64,000 bases of DNA, taken from contig JAAURB010000006.1 in assembly GCA_012033335.1 (NCBI GenBank), positions 1 through 64,000 of the forward strand, in the 5' to 3' direction. This document shows, piece by piece, positions 54,952 to 64,000 of the stretch; the stretch's first letter is position 1; every line of letters begins with the position of its first letter. The position numbers and the translations under genes are program-made. The notes under the pieces are model-generated. The model did no database searches, was not told the origin of the DNA, and saw only the letters and a list, made by a program, of their open reading frames with translations. The stretch comes from Oscillatoriales cyanobacterium RM2_1_1. GTDB lineage: Bacteria; Cyanobacteriota; Cyanobacteriia; Cyanobacteriales; Microcoleaceae.

Positions 54952-55067
54952 AGTAGATGGTTGTAATTAATTGTTAGATGGAAGGGGGTCTAGGGCTTTG
55001 TCCTAGGAAGGGAACACTACTCCCTTCACCCCCACATCAATCTTCTAATGAATTGCGTCAAGCTACT
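54952..55067 (+). repeat. Dispersed hairpin repeat, copy E (best preserved)
   Basis: Left end AGTAGATGGTTGTAATTAAT and right end AATGAATTGCGTCAAGCTACT form imperfect inverted repeats with AGTAG/CTACT termini; the centre is TAGGGCTTTGTCCTA. About 116 bases. It lies between the MOSC-ATL gene and the lipoprotein gene. Confidence 0.7.
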
Positions 55068-55260
55068 TACTACCAGTGATTAATCCTTAAAATCTACGTC
55101 TCAAGATTGATGCTGTTCGAGCTTTCGTTTATTAGAATTTTAGTTAAATAGATAGGGACGAATGCATTCAGAAAGAATAGGAAAAGAATAGAGCTTTAAA
55201 CCTATTGCTTACTATTTGTTTGATTTGCTGTTTATTTGATTTAAATTAAGAGGTTCATTC

Positions 55261-55872
55261 ATGAAAGATTTTAAACTAGCCCGATTTTCAAAGCCATTAA
55301 TCCTAACGCTAGCCTTGTTTTTAGTTCCGTTAGCTGCATGTCGGGTAGAACAAGAAGAAGCAGGCAGCCTACCTGATGTAGATGTGAGCGTAGAGCCGGG
55401 AAGTTTGCCAGAGTATGACATTCAGGGGCCTGATGTCAATGTTGGAGTTACAGAACGTACGGTAACCATTCCTAAGGTTATCGTTGTCCAGGAAGAGGAA
55501 ACGGTTGAAATTCCCTATGTTGATGTCGATGTTCCCGGGGCAGAACGGGAGGAACGCACTATCACCACGGAGGTAGAAGTTCCTTCAAAGGGTTATGCTC
55601 TCAATATTCAGGGGATCCATGTTGTGAATAATGAGCTGTGGGTCGTGTCTCAACTTGAGGTACAAAATCCTAATGCAGTCCAGGCAATAACCCGAGTTTC
55701 GGATCGGGTGGCATTGAATGCTCCGAGTATGCCCGTTCGCCAATATGTTATTGGTGAACGCCCCGAGGGCAGCTTTAATGAGCAATATACTTTTATCAGC
55801 GATCGCCAGCAAATTGCCGCCGAATTAGATTCCGGACGACAATTATACGAACAACAAAATGCGTCTCTGTAA
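55261..55872 (+). CDS. Unknown lipoprotein, 203 residues
   Basis: The signal segment ILTLALFLVPLAACRVEQEE has a lipobox LAAC with Cys27, so it is expected to be lipid-anchored. The mature part is acidic and repetitive (VDVSVEPGSLPEYDIQGPDV, VDVDVPGAEREERTI) and then a more compact C-terminal portion (VVNNELWVVSQLEVQNPNAV, VIGERPEGSFNEQYTF). No family recognised. A strong SD is not obvious. Confidence 0.7.
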   Translation: MKDFKLARFSKPLILTLALFLVPLAACRVEQEEAGSLPDVDVSVEPGSLPEYDIQGPDVNVGVTERTVTIPKVIVVQEEETVEIPYVDVDVPGAEREERTITTEVEVPSKGYALNIQGIHVVNNELWVVSQLEVQNPNAVQAITRVSDRVALNAPSMPVRQYVIGERPEGSFNEQYTFISDRQQIAAELDSGRQLYEQQNASL

Positions 55873-55993
55873 TTCCTGATTTGATCAGTTCTCTCTATAG
55901 TCTCCTCTCAAGAGGTTGTATGAGTATCTTATGGGATCAAGTCGGTTAAGCCTCTCCCATTTAATTCTGTCTGTAAAGGTCTTATCAAGACTC

Positions 55994-56027
55994 GCTGACA
56001 AACATTTGGAAGCAGATGTTTGTCAGC
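55994..56027 (+). terminator. Perfect 12-bp hairpin, possible terminator
   Basis: Arms GCTGACAAACAT (55994-56005) and ATGTTTGTCAGC (56016-56027) enclose TTGGAAGCAG. It lies 122 bases after the lipoprotein stop and before the small Pmp3-type gene. There is only a weak T stretch afterwards (CAATAATGTTT), so termination is possible rather than certain; it could also be an operator. Confidence 0.45.
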
Positions 56028-56090
56028 CAATAATGTTTAGTCAAAAACCTTGTTGTATTCCTACACTCTACTAAATCAACTGGTGAACTC

Positions 56091-56249
56091 ATGGATATCC
56101 TTCGACTGATTGTAGCTATTTTTCTTCCACCGTTGGGAGTTTTTCTAGAAGTAGGATTAAGTGGTCAATTCTGGCTGAATTTATTGTTGACTTTCCTAGG
56201 CTATATTCCGGGAATTATTCATGCAGTCTGGATTATTTATAAACGGTAA
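56091..56249 (+). CDS. YqaE/Pmp3-family small membrane protein, 52 residues
   Basis: A very short gene: ATG at 56091, TAA at 56247-56249. The peptide MDILRLIVAIFLPPLGVFLE continues VGLSGQFWLNLLLTFLGYIP and GIIHAVWIIYKR. This two-helix pattern with PPLGVF and GYIPGIIHA is the Pmp3/YqaE/UPF0057 signature of small plasma-membrane proteolipids linked with salt and cold stress and membrane potential. It stands alone between the lipoprotein gene and convergent ureC. Confidence 0.88.
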   Translation: MDILRLIVAIFLPPLGVFLEVGLSGQFWLNLLLTFLGYIPGIIHAVWIIYKR

Positions 56250-56350
56250 GAACCTAAAATTCAACCATTTTTGCTAGTTGGATTTATCAGTTTGAATGCT
56301 ACTGAAAGCTTAATTCAAAAGCGAAGTCTAAAGATCGGCTCAAAAGATCG

Positions 56351-58068
56351 TTAGAACAGAAAGTATCGCTGTGCCATTGGTAAAATATTCATAGGCTCAC
56401 AGGTGAGTAATTCTCCATCGGCTCGAACTTCGTAGGTTTCTGGATCAACTTCCATCTGGGGCAAGGCATAATTTAATTTCATGTCCGCTTTGCTTAAATT
56501 GCGGGTATTGGCAACGGCGATCGCCGTTTTTTGCAGGCCGAGATCACGAGGAACTCCAGCGTCTAAAGCCGCCGCCGAGACAAAGGTAAAGGACGTGGCT
56601 GTCATTGCGCCACCATAGCTCCCAAACATAGGTTGCATATGAACCGGTTGGGGGGTGGGAATACTGGCGTTAGCATCTCCCATTTGCGACCAGGCAATCA
56701 TACCACCCTTGATCACCAGTTCAGGTTTCACTCCAAAAAAGCCAGGGGGCCACAGACACAAATCTGCGATTTTACCCTCTTCCACAGAGCCGACATCGTT
56801 AGCAATGCCGTGGGCGATCGCCGGGTTAATCGTATACTTGGCAATATAGCGCTTGGCCCGAAAATTGTCGTGGGTTTCTCCAGAGCATTCTGGGTCAGAT
56901 AGTAAGCCCCGCTGGACTTTCATCTTGTGGGCCGTTTGCCAGGTACGAATAATCGTTTCCCCTACCCGCCCCATGGCTTGAGAGTCGGAGGAGATCATAC
57001 TAAACGCCCCTAGATCATGCAAAATATCCTCAGCAGCAATGGTTTCCCGGCGAATTCTCGATTCAGCAAAGGCAACATCTTCGGGAATACTGCGGGACAG
57101 GTGATGACACACCATCATCATATCCAGATGCTCTTCCAGGGTATTCATCGTGTAGGGGCGAGTGGGGTTGGTGGAAGAGGGTAGAACATTGCTCTGGCCG
57201 CAAACCTTGATGATATCGGGGGCATGGCCGCCTCCCGCCCCCTCGGTATGGTAAGTGTGAATCACCCGATCCTTGAACGCTTGAATTGTCGTTTCCACAA
57301 ACCCGGCTTCATTTAAAGTATCGGTGTGGATCGCCACCTGAACACCATATTGATCTGCCACCGTTAAGCAGGTGTCAATGGCCGCAGGCGTTGTTCCCCA
57401 ATCCTCATGGAGCTTTAGCCCCATCGCTCCAGCTCTGATCTGTTCTACTAGTCCTTCTGGTTTGGCGCTGTTGCCTTTGCCAAGGAACCCCAAATTCATC
57501 GGGAAAGCATCGGCGGCTTGGAGCATCCGATGAATATTCCAGGCCCCGGGGGTGCAGGTGGTGGCATTGGTGCCGGTGGCGGGGCCTGTGCCACCGCCAA
57601 TCATGGTGGTAATCCCAGAGGCGATCGCGTTTCGATTTGTTGGGGACAGATGAAGTGAATATGGCTGTCAATTCCCCCTGCTGTGAGAATTCTCCCTTCC
57701 CCGGCAATCACTTCTGTGGCAGGGCCGATGATAATGGTGACATGATCCTGAATGTGAGGGTTGCCGGCTTTGCCGATTTTAAAAATTCTGCCGTCTCTGA
57801 TACCAATGTCGGCCTTAACCACCCCCCACCAGTCAAGAATTAGGGCGTTGGTAATGACCAAATCCACGGCTCCATCCGCTCGCGAAATTGGAGATTGTCC
57901 CATGCCATCCCGGATCACCTTGCCTCCCCCAAACTTGACCTCGTCGCCATAGGTGGTATAGTCCCGTTCCACTTCGATGAACAGTTCCGTGTCCGCTAGC
58001 CGAACTCGATTGCCTACAGTCGGGCCAAAGGTTTCTGCATAGGCCCGTCGATCCATGCGATAGCTCAT
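56351..58068 (-). CDS. ureC: Urease alpha subunit, one frameshift
   Basis: The catalytic nickel subunit, about 572 residues after repair, the normal UreC length. Start ATG 58068 gives [20 protein letters not shown]. The metal and active-site segments are present: [27 protein letters not shown] with the carbamylated Lys, [29 protein letters not shown] and [12 protein letters not shown]. The frame breaks at about 57628, again inside a HIP1-like GCGATCGC; adding one G restores [17 protein letters not shown]. Neighbours are not ureA/ureB, since urease genes are often scattered in cyanobacteria. Confidence 0.88.
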
Positions 58069-58121
58069 GTTGATTTTTTCCTCATTCAGACTCACTATTC
58101 AAACTCAATCTAAGCATAAAG

Positions 58122-58144
58122 CCCCTCTCCTGAAAGGAGAGGGG
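58122..58144. terminator. Perfect 10-bp hairpin terminator after the giant protein gene
   Basis: CCCCTCTCCT and AGGAGAGGGG with a GAA loop. On the minus strand it follows the stop of the giant gene (58227) by about 80 bases and is followed by CTTTATG. It also precedes ureC on the same strand, so it would separate those two units. The T stretch is short. Confidence 0.6.
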
Positions 58145-58226
58145 TTTAAGGGTAACTTAAGGATACTCTAGTTTGTCTGTCCAATATCACCAGTCCTGGT
58201 TGGCTGGCAGCACTAGCCGGGACTCC

Positions 58227-61200
58227 CTAGACGTAGCTAAAGGATGGGCTGTTCAGATCCAGGGTTCCTGGGGCAATATTCTGGACAATCCCAATCAATT
58301 CATTCTGATTGCTGGTTTTGAGGAAGATGGCTGTATCCCCAGCACTGCCCACTGGAGATGCCGCTAGAACATAGTTGCTGGCACCCCCCTGAAGCTGAAT
58401 CACATCTTCATCCACGGTGAAGTCTAGTAGAATGGCGTAGTCATCCAGCCCAGGGGTACCATTGTCGCCATCGTTGTAGAAGGGGACAAATTCATCTCCC
58501 AGGACAAATAAATCTCGGCTCCGGGGGGCCTGAAGATTCGGGCGCTCGCCCATGAGCTGATCGATTTCTCCCAAACCGGCCTGAGGGGCTTCTAGCTCAA
58601 CTCCTACTAGAGTGTCTGACTCCTCACCCCCGAAAAGTTTGTCAGAGCCCTGACCTCCAAAGAGTTGGTCATTACCGGCGTTCCCCCGAAGTTGGTCATT
58701 ACCGGCTTCGCCGTAGAGCCGATCATTACCCGTGTTGCCGGAGAGGTTGTCATTGTCGTCCCCCCCAAACAGGGCATCGTTGCCCCGTCCCCCTTGAAGG
58801 GTATCTTCGTCTTCCAGACCGAAGACCTTGTCGTTGCCAGCGAAGCCCTGCATCCGATCTTTTCCGGGGGTTCCCACTAGCTCATCATTGCCAGAAGTTC
58901 CGTCAATCGTGGTAATCAGGGAATAGTTCCCAAAGTTGAGGTCGGTTATGGTTTCTCCCGGTTCCAGGTTGATATTGTGGGTGCTGCCCTGACCCACAAC
59001 AAAAATCTCTGAGTCAAAGTCAACCGGATCGGTTCCTGTCCAGGCAATATTACCACCGGAAATGTCAGGGCCGTAATCAGAGGTGTTGTTGTTAGTGACT
59101 TGAGTCATCTCTTCCCCATCATAGGAGTAGATTTCGTTATCACTGACTCCATCGTAGGCTGACCAGACAATAGTGTCTCCATCAATTTGGGGATTGAATT
59201 CAGAGAAGTTGTTATCTGTAACCTGAGTTACTTGGTTGCCGTCGTAGTAGAAGATTTCTGAGTCATTGAAATCAGGGTAGCCATACCAGGTAATATTTCC
59301 CTGGGAAACTTGTGGGTCATAGTCGTCAAAAGCGTTATCGGTGATTTGAGTGATGCTACTGCCATCGTAAGAGTAGATTTCGTAATCACTGACTCCGTCG
59401 TAGCCCGACCAAACGATAGTGTTTCCATCAATTTGGGGATTGGATTCATAGTCATTGTTGTTGGTGACCTGAGTAACCTCAGTGCCGTTGTAGTGAAAGA
59501 TTTCCGAGTCACTGAAACCAGGGTAGCCATACCAGGTGACATTCCCCTGGGAAACTTGCGGATCGTAATCATCGAAGTTATTGCTAGTGATCTGGTTGAC
59601 GGTTTCACCATCATAGAGATAGATTTCATAGTCATTGCCATCGTAGGCTGACCAGACTACCGTGTTCCCATCAACTTGAGGATTACTCTCATAAGTATCA
59701 TTGTCTGTAACCTGAGTAATCTCCTGGGGAAATCCGGCGGGAGCGGTCTGCACCCAATCGGCTTGCAAAACCTCCGCAATCACGTACTGGCCAAATTCCA
59801 GATCCGGAAAGCTGTAAGTGCCGCTGGCATCTGTAGTGGTGGAAATTTCATCTTCGTCGAGCTGGCCGTTGTTATTATCATCCAGGTAGATTGTCCAGCC
59901 GGGGAGTCCAGGTTCAGTGGTATCCCATGCGCCGTCGCGATCCAGGTCGTTCCACTTGCTACCTGAAATCTCACCGGGCAAAGCGCGGTTACCAAAGTTC
60001 AGGTCTGAAACGGTTCCGCCTGCCTCTAGCTCAATGGTGTAAGTACCTTCTGCCGGTGCGGTCTGTTCCCAACCCGTCTCCAACACTTCAGCAATGGTAT
60101 AGGTTCCTTCAGACAGGGTGAAGGAGTAATTCCCATCCCCATCAGTCACCGTGGAGGTTTCTCCCGGATCTAGCTGGCCATTGGTATTCTGGTCGATATA
60201 AATCGTCCAATCTTCCAGACCCGGTTCCGCTTCTCCCCGAACCCCATCACCATTTTGGTCGTACCACTTCGTTCCAGATAGGGTTCCGGGTTGCCAGTTA
60301 CCGAAGTCCAGCCCAGCAATCACCTCTCCGGGGCCAATATTCACTTGGTGAGTATTGCCCTGGGTGGTGAGGTAAATTTCTTCATCACTAATCCCGTCAT
60401 AACCCTGCCAGACCAGGGTATTTCCGTCGATTTGAGGGTTACTGTCATAAACATTATTGTCTGTAACCTGAGTTACAATCTTGCCATCATAGGCATAGAT
60501 TTCGTTATCGCTCACTCCGTCATAGCCTAACCAAACTATGACATTGCCATCAATTTGAGGATCGTATTCGGAGAAATCATTGTCCGTAACCTGAGTTACC
60601 GCGCTGCCATCATAGTAGAAGACTTCATAGTCCCTGAAATCAGCATTTCCATACCAGGTTAGATTGCGTCCTGAAATCCGGGGACTATAGTCATCAAAGT
60701 CATTGTCTGTAACCTGAGTCACCGCGCTGCTGTCGTAGTAGAAGACTTCAGCATCATTAAAATCAGAGTAGCCGTACCAGGTGATATTCCCTTCAGAAAC
60801 CTGGGGCTCGTAATCGTCAAAGTTATTATCCGTAACCTGGATGATATTGCTGCCATCGTAGGCATAGATTTCGTTATCGCTCACCCCGTCATAGCCTGAC
60901 CAAACTATGACATTGCCATCAATTTGAGGGTTGAATTCGAAGAAATCATTATTCGTAACCTGAACGATTTCACTATCGTCGTAGTAAAAAATTTCGGCAT
61001 CACTAAAACCAGGGTAACCATACCAGGCGACATTACCCCCTGAAATCTGAGGCCCATAATCGTCGAAGTTGTTGTCAGTGATCTGAACAATTTCACTACC
61101 GTCGTATAGGTAAATCTCATTATCGCTGCCATCGTAAGCCGACCAGACGATAGTGTCCCCATCAATTTGGAGATTGCTTTCGTAGTCATCATTATCTGTG

Positions 61201-64000
61201 ATCTGAGTCACAGTGTTGCCATCGGAGAGGAAAATTTCTATGTTGAAGTTTTCATCTTCCCCTTGCCAGACCACGTTATCCCCTGAAACCTGAGGACTGA
61301 AGTCATAGGACTCGTTATCACTCACCTGAACTGGATCACTGACAAATCCCAGAGGATAGGTCTGTTGCCAGGTATCCTGGAACTGTTCGGTTACGGCGTA
61401 TTTGCCGATGGCCAGATCAATGAAGAGATAATCTCCATTTTCATCGGTGACAGTTGATGGCTCGTCATCCTCCAGTTCGCCGTTTTCATTGGTATCCAGG
61501 TAGATTGTCCAGCCGGGGAGTCCGGGTTCTCCTGCATCGCGATCGCCGTCTCCGTTCAGGTCATGCCACTTGCTACCCGAAATCTCACCGGGCAAGGCGC
61601 GGTTACCAAAATCCAGATTATCAGCGGATTCTCCCGGTGCCAGGGAAACCTCATAGGTTCCAGTTTCAGGGGCCGTTTGTTCCCAGCCAGTTTGTAATAC
61701 TTCCGCAACGGTGTAAGTCCCAGATTGAACGGTGAAGGAGTAGTGGCCGTCGGCATCGGTGGTGGTGGAAATTTCGCCCTCATCAAGCTCACCGTTGCTG
61801 TTGTCATCCAGATAGATTGTCCAGCCTTCCAGTCCAGTTTCCACTTCCCCCTGCACCCCGTCTCCATCTGTATCATTCCATTTGGTTCCAGACAGCACAA
61901 TGGGTTGCCAGTTGCCAAAGTCCAGATCCCGAACCACGTCTCCCGGTTGCAGGTTCAACCGATGGGAACCTGGAGACGTGGGGATTTCACCCCCTTGCTC
62001 CACGGTAATAGTCAGGGTGTATTCTCCGGTACTGAATCCAAATCCACTGCCTTCTCCAAAGGGATCATAGTCAAAGTTGGAGTAACCACTGACTCCGACA
62101 TAGTAACTCCCAGCCGTATTGGCCGTGAAACTGATAAAGGAATCCAGTCCATCAAAGTCATCATTGACTGCCAATTGATCGCCGTCGGCATTGAATACCC
62201 GCAGAATAGGATCCAGGCTAGACCCAAACTCTGAAGCGTCAATATCAAAGGTGACCTCCTCTCCAGCCGCTAGGTCGAGCTGAACAAAGTCCACATCGCT
62301 ATCTCCGCCAATACTGGCATTGTCTCCGATAAATCCCTCCCCGACAAAGGTTCCGGCTCCATTCAATCCACTGGGAATTGCCAGAGGAATCGTGTCGTTG
62401 GATTCGTTGAGCAAGTCTCCGGCCGCTTTTGTGGGATAGGTTTGTTGCCAGGTATCCTGGAGCACCTCAGCAATGGTGTAAACGCCGGTGGGCAATTCCA
62501 GGAAGACATATTCGCCATTTGCGTCGGTGACCGTTGACGGCTCGTTATCGTCTAGTTCCCCATTGTTGTTGTCGTCTAGGTAAATTGTCCAGCCAGACAA
62601 GGCGGGTTCATCGTCCTCCCAAACCCCATTGCCGTTTAGGTCATTCCACTTGCTGCCATAGACCCCCGCTGGCGGGAGCTCAAAGTTGCCAAAATCAATA
62701 CCCGTCGAGGCTTCATCAGGCGTGAGGGTAACGGTATGGGTTGCTTCACTGGGGTAGGTTTGCAGCCAACCCTGCTGGAGAACCTCCGCCACAGTATAAG
62801 TTTCGGGGGAAAGCCCGGTGAACTCATACTCTCCGTTTTCATCAGTTTCTACAGACAGTTCTTCCTCATCCAATTGGCCATTGTTGTTATCGTCCAGGTA
62901 AATTGTCCAGCCCTCTAGAACGGGTTCGTCCTCCTGCCAAACTCCATCTTCATTCAGATCGTGCCACTTGCGACCAGCAAGACTAGCGGGATTGGTCAGA
63001 ATATTGCCGAAGTCCAGATCGGTGATGACTTCCTCTTCTTCGATCTCAACGACGTGGGTAACGGTGCTGGGATAGGTCTGTTCCCAACCGGGCTTTAAAA
63101 CTTCAGCAACACTATAGGTTCCAGGCTCTAGAAGACTAATGCTGTAACTGCCATCTTCGGCGGTGACTTTGGACATCTCACCTTCATCCAGTTCCCCGTT
63201 TTCATTGACATCTACATAAATTGTCCAGCCTTTGAGGGCGGGTTCATCGTCGTCCCATTCTCCATCTTCATCGAGATCATGCCATTTGCTCCCCTCAATT
63301 TTGCCAGCAGCAGAGGCCAGTAGGGCTTGCTCAGCATTCAAACGCCCGTTTGCAACGGTGATGCTATCAAGGGCAGGAATCGGATCCACCGTGGTCAGGA
63401 GTAATTCCTTGACCTCAGCAGGGGTAAAATCAGGGTTCTGGGACCAGAGCAGGACGGCTACCCCTGAAACATGGGGGGTGGCCATGGAAGTGCCACTGAG
63501 AAAATCGTAGTTGTCATTCGGGAAAGTACTGTAGGTATCCACACCAGGAGCCCCCAGATCAACGGTTGTAGCTCCGTAGTTAGAAAAATAGGCCAGTTCG
63601 TCATTGTGATCTGTAGCGGCGACGGAGATCAGATTATCTAAATCGTAATTCGCGGGATAGAAGGCAAAGTCATCATTATCGTTGCTAGCATTTCCAGCCG
63701 CAGCAATGAATAGTTGACCGGCTTCTCCAGCGGCGGCGATCGCATCATACAAGGCTTGGTCAAAACCGCCCCCTCCCCAACTATTACTGGTGAGCTGGAT
63801 ATTCACCCCATAGTCCCGCTTCATCATCGTGGCGTATTCAACGGCTTCAATCGCATCAAATGTAGAACCGAATCCGCCTGCATCTAAAAACTTCAAGGCC
63901 ATGATCTGGGCATTGGGAGCCACACCAATCACCCCAGTGTTGTTGTTCCCGGTGGCGGCAATAGTCCCTGCAACATGAGTCCCATGGTAATGGTCATCAA
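58227..64000 (-). CDS. Giant secreted subtilisin-like protease with SdrD-type, PPC, propeller and RTX domains, partial
   Basis: About 1,920 residues are visible; the N-terminus and catalytic Asp lie beyond 64000. Minus strand at the edge reads YHGTHVAGTIAA (catalytic His), then LTSNSWGGGGFDQAL, and FLSGTSMATPHVSGVAVLL (catalytic Ser). Next are seven SdrD_B/Cna-B-like domains starting with GSKWHDL- or GTKWND-type motifs and WTIYLDDNNNG, each ending LDFGN. In the third a PPC domain is inserted (about 61985-62430); in the fifth and seventh, repeat blocks of 8 and 6 units of about 41 residues, predicted beta-propellers (about 60350-61300 and 58985-59695). A block of hemolysin-type GGxGxDxL repeats (about 58620-58915) and a C-terminal domain follow, expected for type I secretion. 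Confidence 0.85.
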   Translation of the reverse strand, partial: DDHYHGTHVAGTIAATGNNNTGVIGVAPNAQIMALKFLDAGGFGSTFDAIEAVEYATMMKRDYGVNIQLTSNSWGGGGFDQALYDAIAAAGEAGQLFIAAAGNASNDNDDFAFYPANYDLDNLISVAATDHNDELAYFSNYGATTVDLGAPGVDTYSTFPNDNYDFLSGTSMATPHVSGVAVLLWSQNPDFTPAEVKELLLTTVDPIPALDSITVANGRLNAEQALLASAAGKIEGSKWHDLDEDGEWDDDEPALKGWTIYVDVNENGELDEGEMSKVTAEDGSYSISLLEPGTYSVAEVLKPGWEQTYPSTVTHVVEIEEEEVITDLDFGNILTNPASLAGRKWHDLNEDGVWQEDEPVLEGWTIYLDDNNNGQLDEEELSVETDENGEYEFTGLSPETYTVAEVLQQGWLQTYPSEATHTVTLTPDEASTGIDFGNFELPPAGVYGSKWNDLNGNGVWEDDEPALSGWTIYLDDNNNGELDDNEPSTVTDANGEYVFLELPTGVYTIAEVLQDTWQQTYPTKAAGDLLNESNDTIPLAIPSGLNGAGTFVGEGFIGDNASIGGDSDVDFVQLDLAAGEEVTFDIDASEFGSSLDPILRVFNADGDQLAVNDDFDGLDSFISFTANTAGSYYVGVSGYSNFDYDPFGEGSGFGFSTGEYTLTITVEQGGEIPTSPGSHRLNLQPGDVVRDLDFGNWQPIVLSGTKWNDTDGDGVQGEVETGLEGWTIYLDDNSNGELDEGEISTTTDADGHYSFTVQSGTYTVAEVLQTGWEQTAPETGTYEVSLAPGESADNLDFGNRALPGEISGSKWHDLNGDGDRDAGEPGLPGWTIYLDTNENGELEDDEPSTVTDENGDYLFIDLAIGKYAVTEQFQDTWQQTYPLGFVSDPVQVSDNESYDFSPQVSGDNVVWQGEDENFNIEIFLSDGNTVTQITDNDDYESNLQIDGDTIVWSAYDGSDNEIYLYDGSEIVQITDNNFDDYGPQISGGNVAWYGYPGFSDAEIFYYDDSEIVQVTNNDFFEFNPQIDGNVIVWSGYDGVSDNEIYAYDGSNIIQVTDNNFDDYEPQVSEGNITWYGYSDFNDAEVFYYDSSAVTQVTDNDFDDYSPRISGRNLTWYGNADFRDYEVFYYDGSAVTQVTDNDFSEYDPQIDGNVIVWLGYDGVSDNEIYAYDGKIVTQVTDNNVYDSNPQIDGNTLVWQGYDGISDEEIYLTTQGNTHQVNIGPGEVIAGLDFGNWQPGTLSGTKWYDQNGDGVRGEAEPGLEDWTIYIDQNTNGQLDPGETSTVTDGDGNYSFTLSEGTYTIAEVLETGWEQTAPAEGTYTIELEAGGTVSDLNFGNRALPGEISGSKWNDLDRDGAWDTTEPGLPGWTIYLDDNNNGQLDEDEISTTTDASGTYSFPDLEFGQYVIAEVLQADWVQTAPAGFPQEITQVTDNDTYESNPQVDGNTVVWSAYDGNDYEIYLYDGETVNQITSNNFDDYDPQVSQGNVTWYGYPGFSDSEIFHYNGTEVTQVTNNNDYESNPQIDGNTIVWSGYDGVSDYEIYSYDGSSITQITDNAFDDYDPQVSQGNITWYGYPDFNDSEIFYYDGNQVTQVTDNNFSEFNPQIDGDTIVWSAYDGVSDNEIYSYDGEEMTQVTNNNTSDYGPDISGGNIAWTGTDPVDFDSEIFVVGQGSTHNINLEPGETITDLNFGNYSLITTIDGTSGNDELVGTPGKDRMQGFAGNDKVFGLEDEDTLQGGRGNDALFGGDDNDNLSGNTGNDRLYGEAGNDQLRGNAGNDQLFGGQGSDKLFGGEESDTLVGVELEAPQAGLGEIDQLMGERPNLQAPRSRDLFVLGDEFVPFYNDGDNGTPGLDDYAILLDFTVDEDVIQLQGGASNYVLAASPVGSAGDTAIFLKTSNQNELIGIVQNIAPGTLDLNSPSFSYV

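Noticed and set aside
58152-58166. Possible NtcA box (GTA...TAC) upstream of ureC
   Set aside because: The spacing is nine bases (GTA-N9-TAC) instead of the required eight, and it lies on the far side of the terminator hairpin.
58985-61300. CRISPR-like regular repeats
   Set aside because: The units are about 123 bases, in frame with a protein gene and imperfect; there are no short identical repeats with unique spacers and no cas genes.

Overview
The window is chromosomal DNA of a cyanobacterium. The evidence is the many HIP1 octamers (GCGATCGC), a high-light-inducible protein (Hlip) overlapping sdhB, a fused panC-cmk, a CrtISO-like flavoprotein, a CHAT-FHA protein, an isolated ureC and several families known mainly from cyanobacteria. 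Genus cannot be read from the sequence; the dispersed hairpin repeats and IS debris fit a filamentous (Oscillatoriales/Leptolyngbya-like) strain, but that is inference. No rRNA, tRNA or CRISPR array was found.

Layout. 1-126: edge of an IS1-type element. 167-2206: PfkB kinase diverging from gpsA. 2474-6433: exopolysaccharide export pair (Wza-like, Wzc-like). 6656-9115: CHAT-FHA protein and an unknown. 9293-15209: aspartoacylase-like protein, Ski2-type helicase, CrtISO-like flavoprotein. 15210-16063: gene remnants. 16064-18952: minus-strand cluster apgM, HPF-like protein and baeRF7-like protein. 19131-25977: mutarotase-like, CapA-like, tyrosine phosphatase, GyrI-like, SRPBCC and amidase genes, with a well-preserved MITE at 23978-24093 and an orphan terminator near 24500. 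26318-27394: nested transposase wreckage. 27564-31073: rpmI, rplT, TPR protein, dus, argF. 31165-36285: secreted and unknown proteins, purM, rlpA. 36429-43230: panC-cmk, polysaccharide deacetylase, moaE, HU, cobD, an Lpd-like flavoprotein. 43332-48956: lysS, SH3 protein, RidA, def, sdhB-Hlip. 49049-53682: two PPC-domain proteins (one an HtrA-type protease) and a cation/proton antiporter with two USP domains. 54138-58068: a MOSC-ATL fusion, a lipoprotein, a 52-aa Pmp3-type peptide and ureC. 58227-64000: the 3' part of a giant secreted subtilisin-like protein.

Six conserved genes (gpsA, wza-like, TPR, panC-cmk, Lpd-like, ureC) each carry one frameshift, and every one is repaired by adding back a single base. 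This looks like consensus error in the assembly rather than biological decay. By contrast, the transposase at 26560-27333 and the remnant at 15308-15620 contain genuine nonsense changes.

The most interesting items are: the MOSC-ATL fusion lacking the alkyl-acceptor cysteine; the giant protease in which two predicted beta-propellers and a PPC domain sit in the same loop of three SdrD-type domains; the baeRF7/HPF pair; a 116-bp MITE with perfect 7-bp target duplications plus a second, chimeric copy; and a separate dispersed hairpin repeat family with AGTAG ends.
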